DNA from: Geosiphon pyriformis
Lineage: Eukaryota; Glomeromycota; Glomeromycetes; Archaeosporales; Geosiphonaceae
Length of the DNA stretch: 64,000 nucleotides
Reading direction: 5' to 3'
NCBI GenBank assembly: GCA_016748015.1
Contig: JAAOMT010000714.1
Coordinates: 62,001 to 126,000 of the forward strand
The position numbers were made by a program, and so were the translations under genes. Positions 47,101 through 57,231 of the stretch are shown in pieces; position 1 is the stretch's first letter, and each line of letters opens with the position of its first letter. The notes under the pieces are model-generated. The model was not told where the DNA came from. It worked only from the letters and a program-made list of their open reading frames with translations, and did no database searches.

Positions 47101-48786
47101 CAAGTTAGCTTTTTTAATAATTTTTTGGCTAAAGTGAGGTGTATTTTTTTAGATAATAGTTTCTTATTGACAAATAATTTACCTTGTGTATTTTTCAGTC
47201 CTGACAAGTTTTTTATATTAAGTATTTTAAAAACTTCTTTGTACTTTGACAAAATAGCTTTTCTGAAGAGATTTGGTGTGACTTTTTGTAACAAATTTTT
47301 AAATAAACATGATAAAGTCATGAATTAAAAAACATTTTATCACTGGAAAAAGTTGAATTCCAAAGAGCCTATGTTTTCTTGGTTTATTCTGACATTAAAC
47401 TTTCTGCACAATATTAGTTTTATATCTGTCTCTTCTAATATAGTTTTTAATACAAAAAGTAATAGTATTTTATTAACAGATTAGTTTTTAATTTTAAAAA
47501 AACATATTCATAAGATTTGGTTAAATACAATCAATATTTATATAGATAAGTTTTTGATAAGTTTAGATTCTTTTACTATAACTGATAGAATTGCTGTGTA
47601 TTTTTCTAAAGTGAACTTGAATGTTGGTATTAAGATTTATAAGTTGTTGTTATTAATAATGAGTGAATTACAAACTATTGTTTTGGTTTTAGAATATATG
47701 TACTTCTTTTGTACTGTGATTATATACTTAGACAATTAAGCTGTCTTGAATATATGTGTTTTAAAATTGAAGTTATTAGGTTCTGATTTTCAAAACTGCT
47801 GTTGGATAAAAAAAAACATATTGTTAACTTGTTAAGAACAAAGAACTTTTAGTGGTTTGGTCAAAAGTTAAAAAACATTTAAGTGTTTTGAATAATGTTT
47901 ATATGAATATTTTAGCAAACAGTACTGTCTGTTTCTCTTTAGTGCTGGCCAATAATATGTATAAATGTTTTGTTATGGCCAATGGTTTAAAAATATCTGA
48001 TAATATTTATTATTTTATTTAAAATATATATAAATTAGTAAGTTGTGCTTGCTAAAAAACTGGATCTAATTTCAAAATATTAGAAAATTTTTTGGTTTAG
48101 AATATTAATTAGATCCAGACTATTGTAATTTAACATCTAAATTCACACATACTGTCAAATTTCACAAGTAAGACTTCAACTAATTTGTGCATATATTTTA
48201 TAAAGACAATTTACAGAAGGCTGTTTATTGTAATCAGAAAAAAACTTCATAACAAAAAATATTCAGGTGTTTTGTGTTTGTATTATAAAGAGGTTAAATT
48301 TTTTGATTATGTATTTACTTGTTTTAAGAAGACTGAGTTCTAAAAAAAAGATTTTGCTTAACCAAATTAAAATTTGTAAATTATTAATAAAGCTTTATAC
48401 TTTGTTGTCTTCTATAATTGTAAAATCTTTTTTGTTATGTTTATTAGATATAGAACTGTATATTTTTTTATAAGAGCTTTATGCTTAATGATTGATACTA
48501 TAAAGTTTTACAAATGTTCAAAAATTGTAAAAAAACTGTTCAGATTTTAATTAATTTGTGTACAATTTGGGTAAACAATTTTGTTTTAAGTTATAGAAGT
48601 TCAAGTCTAAATACAGAACAAATATAAAAAAATATGGTTTAATTAATAATTTTAAGATAGTATCTGATGGGTTTTATACTATAAAATCAAATTTATTAGA
48701 TAAAACAATTAGATTGATTGGTATTAATAAGTTATTTGAAATTAGCTTTGGTTTTTATAAGCTTTGTTTGTTTTTTTTGGATTTTT
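44150..48786 (+). pseudogene. LINE-D ORF2, heavily decayed
   Basis: Endonuclease: IIETKLRSN (about 44252; catalytic Glu kept), SIIMNSSLAQHVLKIDKI (about 44365), LSVIILGLYAG (44457), NTNYKAVMVLI (about 44797; Asp-His reads Asn-Tyr). Pre-RT linker 45212-45541. RT pieces: NLPDKKTASLSDIS-like (about 45680), FDNFSVLKS-like (45980) and MYKIYDFVN (about 46090). RNase H near 47545-47900: MSELQTIVLVLEY. C-terminal part: CLYYKEVKFFDYVFTC (about 48280-48330; one Cys and one His changed to Tyr). The frame ends at 48786 near CLFFLDF, where element H is inserted, and the last codons plus 3' UTR resume at 49553. Confidence 0.7.
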
Positions 48787-49552
48787 TTTTTTTTTTTATA
48801 TTTTAACGAGTGAGACCCAAATACCACCTAAACTATGATACCACAGAAGGGATTACATTATAGGCATAAATCATGCGTTTTCTACATGTGATCAGACACT
48901 CGGCCCAATCAAGGACTCACTACGTTGAATCAAAAGTAGGTGGAAATAATCCCAACCCATGAATTCTCTCAATGATATCATTCAAATTCCTAGAGTCAAA
49001 AATAAACTCACTAAGAAACAATCTAGTAGACTCAATATTGCCTCTGGTTTCAGCACCAGACATACGCCACAAAGCAATAACACGCTCAATAGTGTCTTCA
49101 CTTAAAAAAAAAGGCTTAGCAGCCAACATATCATCATAGTTCATATCACCAAAGTCAACCTCAGATCTAAGACAAGCAATGTCCTTGGAAACCCCAACCA
49201 AGAGATTAGAAAAATTGTTAGCAGCACTCTTTATAGAAATGAGATTCTTCTCGACCTGAACAGCCTTAGCAGCATTATCATTAAGAAGACGAGACACCAA
49301 AGCAACCAAAGAACCAACAAGCTCAACAATAGACTTAACCAGAGCAGTCAAATCCGAAATCTGCTTTTCCAAAAAGTCCAATCTAGAACCAACAGCAGGA
49401 TCAACAACAGAAGCAGCCAAAAAAGCCACCAAAGGAAGAAGCTCAGAAAAACCAGAAGGAGCAGCAGTCTTGGCATATAAAGCAAAACCCACAAAACGAG
49501 ACTTGAAAACCTTGGGAATCTTGAGAGTGGGGAGTGGGGAGGATTTAAGTAA
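48787..49552 (-). mobile_element. Element H: short LINE-derived element (ORF1 C-terminus plus LINE 3' tail)
   Basis: A minus-strand unit of about 765 bp. An ORF open from its 5' edge ends at 48920. A LINE-type 3' UTR (48919-48806: 'ggccgagtgtctgatcacat', 'gtctcactcgttaaaa') and an A-rich tail (T-run at 48787-48805) follow directly. LINE-D text stops on one side and resumes on the other, so H is an insertion. Target duplication is weak (ggatt and agatt). It lacks ORF2 and must have been mobilised in trans, or it is an internally deleted LINE. Confidence 0.65.
48920..49552 (-). CDS. LINE ORF1 C-terminal domain with coiled-coil (element H)
   Basis: The frame is open from the 5' edge of H with no internal stop. 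It reads PLPTLKIPKVFKSRFVGFAL, then Ala/Pro-rich text, then a heptad-like helical stretch (RLDFLEKQISDLTALVKSIV, ELVGSLVALVSRLLNDNAA), then EVDFGDMNYDDM, an acidic helical tail and GLGLFPPTFDST at the stop (48920-48922). Without the upstream part the first start-like codon is at 49490-49492 (GTG), so a native start is missing. The position and Leu/Val heptads resemble the ORF1 C-termini of LINE-A/B/C (VELLSDQISNIL). It is the least mutated coding stretch near here and contrasts with its decayed host LINE-D. Function beyond oligomerisation is unknown. Confidence 0.55.
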   Translation of the reverse strand, partial: LLKSSPLPTLKIPKVFKSRFVGFALYAKTAAPSGFSELLPLVAFLAASVVDPAVGSRLDFLEKQISDLTALVKSIVELVGSLVALVSRLLNDNAAKAVQVEKNLISIKSAANNFSNLLVGVSKDIACLRSEVDFGDMNYDDMLAAKPFFLSEDTIERVIALWRMSGAETRGNIESTRLFLSEFIFDSRNLNDIIERIHGLGLFPPTFDST

Positions 49553-49725
49553 AGAGATTACTGTTCATATAAGAATTTAATATTGTTTTAATTGATCTAA
49601 GTAACTAGTTATATGTAATAAAAATGTAAATTATATTTAGTTAAAATTTTTAGTTTTAATTCTATATATTATAGAGTAATTGAATTGTATTCATAAAATA
49701 TTAATAAAAAAAAATAATTATTTAT
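49553..49725 (+). other. LINE-D terminal codons and 3' UTR (right of element H)
   Basis: The text 'attactgttcatataag', then 'ttaattgatctaagtaact' and 'agttatatgta', aligns with the end of LINE-C (56880-57040: end of ORF2, 'ctggcctgagtggctagcca', 'catgtag'). It finishes in attaataaaaaaaaa at about 49720. This completes LINE-D on the far side of H. Confidence 0.6.
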
Positions 49726-50136
49726 ATATACCAAAATTTTTATATATATAAACAAAATTTGTTTTAATATTTATATTAATTATATATTTAAAACATAATT
49801 TAATAATTTAATTTTTTTATATTTTATATATGTAAAAATTAAAATATTTAATATTATATATCTTTTTTATATTATAATAAACAATTTGTAATACAAAAAT
49901 TTATTATTTTTATATATAAATTTAAATATTACATGAATATTATTTTGTTTTAGTTTATAATATTAATTAATTTTTTATTTAAATTTATTTTTGAGTTTTA
50001 TTTTTTATTAAATACATTTAATAATATTATAACAAAATTAAATTTTTAAAAATTTATTTTATTATATTATAAATTAATAATTTTAAGATTAATTAATTTT
50101 TATAAAAAATTCAAATAAATTGATTTTTAATATTAT
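49726..50136. other. AT-rich spacer, no gene seen
   Basis: Low-complexity A/T sequence with runs of tatata and ttaata. No reading frame, repeat family or structural motif could be supported. It is the left flank of LINE-C. Confidence 0.6.
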
Positions 50137-50147
50137 AAATGTTTTAA
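50137..50147. repeat. LINE-C target-site duplication, 5' side
   Basis: aaatgttttaa, matched at 57044-57054 right after the A-tail. The core atgttttaa is unambiguous because the leading A could belong to the tail. Confidence 0.8.
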
Positions 50148-50277
50148 AAAAACTCTTTCTTTCGTTGATCCCCTAGTCACAATGAGAGCTTTGAGTCGTC
50201 ACTGAAATAGCCTTCTTTTTTCCTTTCTCCTTCACCTTTCTTCAGTTATTTCTTCAGAAATTCCCCTTTTTGTGGCT
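50148..50277 (+). promoter_or_regulatory. LINE-C 5' UTR, probable internal promoter region
   Basis: The stretch from ctctttctttcgttgatccc to the ORF1 ATG is pyrimidine-rich and is conserved, in degraded form, at the start of LINE-I (57127-57235). Full-length LINEs carry their promoter here; no specific promoter motif is recognised, so the role is inference from position. Confidence 0.4.
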
Positions 50278-52233
50278 ATGGAACTGGTGGACTTTGCTGC
50301 TGGTGGTTTTGGGTTCATTTTGGCTGGGTTGGGAACCCGGTCTGGTGTCAAAAATAAGCGTTCGGTTGGTCCTCAATCTTGTGGTGCGTCCTATAAGAAG
50401 CCGAAAAAACCTGTGGCGGTTGACGGTTTGGTGGAGTCGTCTGCTGGTGTCTCGAACGTTATGGATGAAAGTGGTGACGGACCTAATATTGGGCGATCGT
50501 GAGCTAGCGAGATCAACAGCGAAGTGGACAGCGTGAGTGGTGTCTCGGACTTGGATAACTTGGAAAATGTTGTCGTTAAGGAAACTAGCTATGTAGAGTC
50601 GGATGTTTCAGGTTTGGACGACGACATAAACAATACCACGCCAAGGAAGATGCGTACCCGCACCTATGTTCTGAACAGTAAGCCACCACCTCTCTCTTTC
50701 AACATGCTAAGTGATGGTGAAAACACTCTGCCTCTTCCGAGTCCTAAATTTTGTGGGTCCAATTGCCTTCCTTCAGTTGGGTCATGTGCTCCAGAGAAAC
50801 GGAGTTTTATTTTGTCAAAATCGTTTGCATTAAATATTGAACTATCTGCCATACCTGACAAAACTATTGGTGATAAGTTGGTTTGTGTGAAAAAAATTTT
50901 TTATCAGGTTGATGGTTTTGGGGGGGCTTCAACTCCCTCAAAATTTTCTGGAATAATAAGGTCATCATTTACATCTGAAAAAAGTTTGTTTAAGGCAAGA
51001 GAAATGGCAATCAGTGAAAAAATATTGGTAAATGATGATCTAAGGAAAGTAAACAGCCATTCAGATTGGGAGGTAATCATCAAAGAAATCCCAATAAATC
51101 TTTCCAAATCGGCAATTGAGGCAGTGTTCTCCAAGTTTGGCAAGATTGTTTCAATTAAAGTGCAGCTTATTGGTCTTTGGCAAAAGACTCTGGTGGAATA
51201 TGAATCATCTGAGATGGCTGATTTGGTTGCAGCTAGATGGTCTGTGCTCATGGGAAAGGATTCTGTCCGCATGGCAAAGGCAAATATTAATAAACAAACG
51301 TGGGTATCGAGGGATCAGCATTGGACTTTGCTCTATACTCTTCCAGTTGGCACCAATGCTCATGATCTCTCCAGTTTGTTGGAATCATATGGTGGGAAGA
51401 CTTGTTATATCGGCCGTAACCCTAGTTCATATGTTCATAATAGATGTGCTGTGATTTGTTTTGGTGATGAGGCATCCAAGTTGGCTGCTATTGGTACCGT
51501 TTCAGTTTTCAGAAATGTGAGTTTGCGTTGGGCTGGTCTTTCTTTGGCCAGTTGTGCTTGTTGTAAACAATTCGGTCATGTTTTGGTCAACTGTTTCTTG
51601 GGTGAATTTTCTGGTGTTCGAGGAAGAAGGGTGGTTTCTGAGCAAGATCGGGTTCATCTAGCTGAGATATATAAAAGGAAATTGGCCCCTGTCGCTCGTC
51701 CAGTTTCTTTTGGTGGAAAAACGTGGGCCCAAGTGGCAGGCCGTTCTCCCTCTCGTGTTGTTTCTTCGGGTGCTCCTGGTGGCAGTTTGGTCTCTGGTTT
51801 GAAGGCTTTCTCAATGGATTCCTCCTCGTCTGGTGCTGCTGATCTAGGTGGTCGCCTAGCTGTACTGGAATGCTTCATGGAAATTCTCGCAGACCAAGTC
51901 TCACTCATTTTGAAGAAATTAAGTTTTGTTGACTTGGTGCTATTGGCGCCTTCTCTCTCAGCTCTTCCTTTGGTGTCTCCAACTGCCGTTGTTTCAGATG
52001 TGGACTCAGGTTTGGATTTGGATAGCACGTTGTTGTTGTCTGTCTCTTCTTCTTCCAATGTTGGTGGGTCAGTTGTTGATTTCAGTTCGAGCAGTTCTAA
52101 GGTTTTGACTGCCAAGATTGGCAGTTTGGAGTCGAATATGATGGCTCTTGAGGCTTCGGTTCGCTCGGTCTTGGATAGATTGGATCATCTGCGTTCTGGT
52201 TCGGGTTCATTGGCTTTTCCTCCATCTCAATAA
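50278..52233 (+). pseudogene. LINE-C ORF1 protein (one nonsense codon)
   Basis: ATG at 50278 (MELVDFAAGGFGFILAGLG), stop TAA at 52231. The frame would encode about 651 residues and has a single TGA at 50500-50502, expected from CGA to TGA. Order: basic/Ser-rich N-terminus; conserved block ILSKSFALNIELSAIPDKT (about residue 180); FGGASTPSKF..IIRSSFTSEKS; RRM-like fold at residues 264-336 (WEVIIKEIPINLS, VSIKVQLIGLWQK); CCHC knuckle CACCKQFGHVLVNC at residues 426-439; SFGGKTWAQVAG; C-terminal helical stretch with LAVLECFMEILADQVSLIL. It would bind element RNA in the RNP. ORF2 starts about five bases after its stop. Confidence 0.85.
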
Positions 52234-52238
52234 GTAGT

Positions 52239-55200
52239 TTGGTTTGGAAATTTGCTACGTGCAACGTTCGGGGTATCAATGTTCCTATGAAGCAAGCAGA
52301 TGTTGTTTGTTGGCATGTGAGTTCGGGAAATATGGTTTTTTTTATCACTGAGACTAAGTTGAGGTCCTCTTCTGGGCTGTGGATAAAGGATAAATTTGAT
52401 GGAGTGCGAATATTTTCTTCTGGCTTGGATAAGGGTTTCATGGGTGCTGGGGTTGCAATTGTTATGAACACTGCTTTGGCCCGTCATGTATCTAAGGTGG
52501 AGGAGATTCCTGGTCAGGTTATTTCTGTTCAGCTCCTGTTTAAGGGCAAGCTTTCGGTTACTGTTTTGGGGTTGTATGCTGGTGTCTCCTCTGGGACTAG
52601 ATTTGGTTAGGCTTCTGAAATTAACACCCTCATTGCAAAGGCAGTCAACTCCAGCAATTTTGTCATTTTGGGTGAGGACTTTAATGAGAATGGATCTGGT
52701 AGAAGTGCCAGTTTCAAGTTTTGTTTGAGTTTAGGTTTGGTCAATTCATTTGTTGGTCATCATTTGGCTAATTTTTATACGTGGAACAATTTGAGAGGGG
52801 TTGGGAAAACAATTGATTACATTTTTGTTGGTAGTAATTTGTCTGCTGTTGTTGCTGGCCATCAAGTTGTCTCTGTTTCAGATTTTTTTGACACTGATTA
52901 CAAGGCTGTTGTAGTTTCAGTTGGCTTGGGTGGGCTTCTAGATGTACAATTGAACAGTTTGCACAAGCAAGCGAATAAGGATCGTTGGAAGTTCAAAATC
53001 AAGAATGCTGACTGTGTTGGATGGGCTAAGTTTAAGGATCTCTCGTCAGCTAAACTTTTGTCTTTGGGTGAGGTGTTCTCTGGTGCCGAAATACGTGGTA
53101 ATGTGGATGCTATATGGGCAGTTTTGGTGGGAGCTGTGGTGGATTCTGCTGACGTGACATTTTTGAAGCATTGGTTTAGTGAATTCAAGTGTTCGAGAAA
53201 CAAACATTCTTCTAGGTTTTTTGGTCTGGAATTGTTGGTGGCTAAGATTGTTAAGAGATTTTGCTCTGGTGACTTGCTGGGTGCTAATCGTCTTGTGAGT
53301 AAATGGTCAACTCTAGATGACGCAAAGACTCGTGCTTTCAAGGACTTGGTTGGCTCAGGTGTTAAATCTGATGTTGTTGTCAGGCATTTGTCATTGGTTC
53401 GCAGAGATTACAGGAGATCGAAGATGTTTGAGTCAAGGTTGGCTGAGGAAGCTTCAGTTAGGAAGGCGATTGAGAAGCGCATGGATAATTTCTGTTCGAA
53501 TAAGGATAGTATGATCAGGAGTGTGTTGGAAAAGCCTTTTTGCAAGGTTGTGTTGGATCACTTGATAGTTGATGATAATCTGGTTTTGTTGCCTGAAGAG
53601 GTGAAGTCCAGTGTGGATAGAATAATGGAGGGGTGGACAAGGAAACGCTCCATGCAGTCAGTGCTTCCTGGTCTTTGGGCTCGTTAGTATGCGCCTTTGG
53701 ACTATGTTCGGGATGATGCTTTTTCAGGTGTTATGAGTGCAATCAGTATGGGCGAGTTACTTTCTGTTGTTGGTAGTCTTCTTGATGGCAAGGCTGCTGG
53801 TTTGTCTGGTGTTCCTAATGAGTTATGGAAACATAGTGGTGAGGTGGTTTTGGGGTGCCTATTGGCACTGTTTAATAAATGTTTGTCTGGTGGTGTGGTG
53901 TCTGTTTTGTGGAAGAGAGCTTAGGTGTCAATGATTCCTAAGCCTTATGACTGGAATGGAGTTCTTACGAACACTCGGCCTATTGCTTTGATTGAGACTG
54001 CCAGAAAGATTCTTTCCAAGATTCTGTCTGACCGTATTTCAATGGCTTATAGCAAGTTCAATGTTCTTCAGGGTGACAACTTTTCGGTGCTAAAGGGTAC
54101 ATCAACACAATCTCTGGTGTTTGCTGTCGATTCGGTAATTGAGGATGAGAAGGATAGGGAGTTATGGTTGGTCTTGCAAGATATGCGGAAAGCTTATGAT
54201 TCAGTTGGGTGGCATCATTTAAGAGCTAGTTTGCGGTGTGTCAAGATATGTGAGAGGTTCATAAGGTTTTTTGGTGGTATTCATGAGGATAGAGTTAATA
54301 GGGTGATGACTGACTTTGGTTTGTCTGATGGTTATAAAGTGTATGATGGGCTGGACCAGGGTGAGGTCTTTTCGCCACTTCTTTGGAGAATTTTTTATGA
54401 TCCGCTTTTATGTGAGGTTAAAAACATGAACAATTGTGTGAGTACTGGATTGATACTAAGTTTGTTTCAAAATCTGGCAGAATTGAGGGCAGTGGTGGTT
54501 TGATATCGTATTTTTCGGCTGGTGCGTTTGTCAATAATATGATCTGGGTTGGAAATTGTCAGGCTTCTACTCAATATGCTCTGAACATTGCCAGTGAATT
54601 TTTTGTGATCAATGATATTTCTATCAATAGTGAGAAGACAGTAGCTATTCCCATCAATCAGGGTGTTAAAGTTGCTTCATTGAACATTTGTGGTCAGCCA
54701 ATTTCTATTGCCAAGAAAGGGGAAGCACATCGATATCTGGGTATTTTTCTGTCAACTGAAAGGCTCTCCAAGCCAAGTGTTGCCAAGGCTCATGCGGATG
54801 TACGTTTTTTTGTCAATATTGTGCTTAGGAAGACTATTACTGACAAACAATTCTTCTATCTAGTGTCAGCTGTTTTGCAGCCTATTGTTAGCTATTGTAC
54901 TCAGTTCAGTTTTGTCTCATCTAATGTTTGTCGCAAGTGGGATGCCTTGGTTAGAAAGGGTCTTAGGTTCAAGGCTTGTTTCCCCCGTGATTTTCCTGAC
55001 GCTGCTTTGCATCATCCCTCATTGTATGGCCTAAAGCCTTTTGAGCAGGTGCAGTCAGAAGGGAAGGTTGCTGCTTTGATGGCGTTCTCTAATGCCTTTG
55101 GCATTCTTGGGCATTTGTTTAAACATAGGTTTTTGGACCTACAGATTCTTAGTTGGGCTCCTTTGGATCCTTTGCAGTTTCCAGTCAGGTTGTGTGTTAG

Positions 55201-56908
55201 TCTGGTGAACAATTTTTTGGCTGGGATGGTGAAGATCTTTCTGGACAATGAGCTTACTTTGGTGAACAACCTCCCCACTGCATTTCGTGGTCCTGGTCGG
55301 TTCTCGTTGTCCTCTGTTCTTGGAAAGTCTCTGTATTTTGATTCGGTCAAATCCCTTAAACGTTTTGGTGTCGCTTTTAGTGATCGGCTGTTTGATAAGA
55401 AAGGTGTTTTGTTGAATTGGAAAACTTTTTGTCATTGGAAGAGGTTAGATCTGCGTGGTCCTGTGTCTCACTGGTTCATGGTTTCTTCTGAGTTTTTGAA
55501 AGATCAGAGTTACTCATTTTCTGGTTCTGTTGGCTCTGCAGAAAAGCTTGGTTTGGACATTTTGGGATCTGGGGAATTTTCTGCAGTTAAAGATGGATTG
55601 CATGACATTTGGTCAGGCTTTTTTGAAGTTTTCACGGATGGGTTTTTGAAGAATGCAGGCTCTGCTGAGGTCACCTGTGATGCTGCTGCATACTTTCCGG
55701 TCTTGGATAAGAGCATTGGTGTTGCTGTTCGTGGTCTTTTGTCATCTACTATGACCGAGTTACAGGCTGTCGCTTTGGCCTTAGAGTGTGTTCCTTCTTC
55801 AAGTACTGTGGTGTTACGTCTTGACAGCCAGGCTGCTATTGACGCATGTGTGTCTGAGATGTCTTTGGTTGCCCCTGATTTCCGTAATCAATACTGGTTG
55901 GAAAGGCATCATATTTTTAATTTGGTCAGAGATAAGGATCTCAGTGTGAGTTGGGTTAAGATGAAAGGTCACTCTGGGATTCTTGGTAATGTGAGAGCTG
56001 ACTTGACTGCTGGGACTGCCTCTGGGTCTCCCTTTTCTCTTTGTGCCGATGTGTGTAAACATTTTTTGGTTGCTGAGGGTATCGCTGTTTCTGGTAATGC
56101 CCGTCATTTTGTCAGGAATATTTTTCGATCAATTTGTTGTGCTTGTTGGGAAGCTGGGCCTGGTTGTGATGTAGTTCCGGATGTGATGATTGGTTGCATA
56201 GACTGGGTTGTCACGGCAAAGGTGTGGCATCCTGATTCTCATATGCTTGCTGGGTTCACTAGCCACGCATCCTCAATGCTTTGCACTTATGTTATGAAGG
56301 CTGTGCATAGGAGATTGCCGGTGGCAGTAAGGAAGAAGTTGTATGATAAGTGCTACCCTAGTGTGTTGTGTTTGTTTTGCGGTGAGGTGGAGTTCTTTGA
56401 CCACGTTTTTACTTGTGTTTATGAATCTGGCATTCATGGTGAGATTTTGGCGGAGGCTTCTGCCCGTTGGTCAGCTTTGGCTGGTGGTTCCCCTGCTTCT
56501 GCTGTGTTGCGGGTTTTGTCTCAATGTTCCATTGATGTTGGGCTTTACACTTTGGTGTGCAAAGGGTTTGTGCTCGAAGAGTGGTATGAGGAGGCTTGCG
56601 ATGTTTTTGAGGATAGAAAGGTGGCCACTGCTCAGATTGTTGATTATGTCAGGTTTGTTGTTGGATTACATCGTGCTAAAGTATGGTTGGCTAGAGCCAG
56701 CCACTGGGTGGTAATAAAGAAGGCTGGTCTGGTCTGTGACGTTGGTGTTGTTTCTGGGCTCCCTTGTGGTGTGTCTTCGGTTTTGTTTAACGGTATTGTA
56801 AGATTGCTTGGTTTGGCCGATTCCTTTGCTGTTAGCTTTGGTCGTTGGAAGCCTTATTGTTTCTTTTCTGGTCTGGGTGGCAGTGTGCGGGTAGTTATAG
56901 ATGTGTAG
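52239..56908 (+). pseudogene. LINE-C ORF2: endonuclease, RT, RNase H, zinc motif (four breaks)
   Basis: Begins VWKFATCNVRGIN; the start codon is unclear (TTG at 52239). Endonuclease: ITETKLR (catalytic Glu kept), LGEDFNENG (GGD reads GED), IDYIFVGS, TDYKAVVVSVGLGG (His of the TDH motif reads Tyr). Stops at 52608 (Gln), 53685 (Gln) and 53922 (Trp in WKRAWVSMIPK). A one-base frameshift lies near 54426. RT: ARKILSKILSDRIS (about 54000), QDMRKAYDSVGWHH (about 54176), GLDQGEVFSPLLW (about 54350), catalytic FVDD reads FVNN at 54527-54538. From 54434 the frame is open for 824 codons: RNase H (FTDG 55630, MTELQA 55752, LDSQAA 55818, MKGHSGILGN 55966) and CLFCGEVEFFDHVFTC (about 56368). Ends VRVVIDV at 56908. 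Confidence 0.9.
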
Positions 56909-57043
56909 TGTTGCCTTGTCTGGCCTGAGTGGCTAGCCACATGTAGAAAGTGTGTAAGTCGCGTTTAGTTTGAGCCTCTTAGTTTGGCTCTATGTACTAG
57001 ATAGCGATTGGGCTACACTCATTAAATGTGTTAATAAAAAAAA
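56909..57043 (+). other. LINE-C 3' UTR and A-tail
   Basis: Contains tggcctgagtggctagccac and the terminal cactcattaaatgtg, then the A-run. It is homologous to the tails of LINE-A, -B, -D and element H, the probable RT recognition region. Confidence 0.7.
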
Positions 57044-57054
57044 AAATGTTTTAA
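57044..57054. repeat. LINE-C target-site duplication, 3' side
   Basis: Second copy of atgttttaa after the A-run ending LINE-C. Only about 72 bases of AT-rich DNA then precede the 5' end of LINE-I. Confidence 0.8.
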
Positions 57055-57231
57055 TAAAATTTTATGTGTTTTTTTAAATAATAAAAATTTAATTTAATAT
57101 AATAATAACATAATAAAATAATGAAATTTTTCTCTTATTAATCTCTTGGTTATAATAAAAACAAATGATTTGTTAAAGATATAGCTTTTTTTTTTTCTTT
57201 TCCCTTTGTTTTTCTTAGTTATTTTTTCAAA

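Larger units (their letters stand above)
50148..57043 (+). mobile_element. LINE-C: youngest-looking full-length LINE in the window
   Basis: 6.9 kb with 5' UTR (50148-50277), ORF1, ORF2, 3' UTR and A-tail. It is flanked by aaatgttttaa (50137-50147) and the same 9-11 bases at 57044-57054. GC content is visibly higher than its surroundings, and CpG dinucleotides are still frequent, unlike the other copies. Six obvious lesions: one stop in ORF1, three in ORF2, one frameshift, and a mutated RT catalytic box. LINE-I is an old relative of the same family. Confidence 0.9.

Noticed and set aside
52097-52471. Minus-strand reading frame of 124 codons opposite the LINE-C ORF1/ORF2 junction, and similar minus-strand frames at 50904-51272, 51654-52115, 52898-53341 and 55012-55435
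   Set aside because: They are antisense shadows of ORF1/ORF2, rich in Ser/Pro/Lys with no domain, and are not conserved in the sister LINEs.
17663-56908. Alternative genetic code with TAA/TAG read as glutamine
   Set aside because: Many stops do sit at Gln positions, but TGA also appears at Arg/Trp positions, TAG at Trp positions, frameshifts are common, catalytic Asp residues are lost, and the ORFs end normally at TAA/TAG. Transition-driven decay explains all of this.
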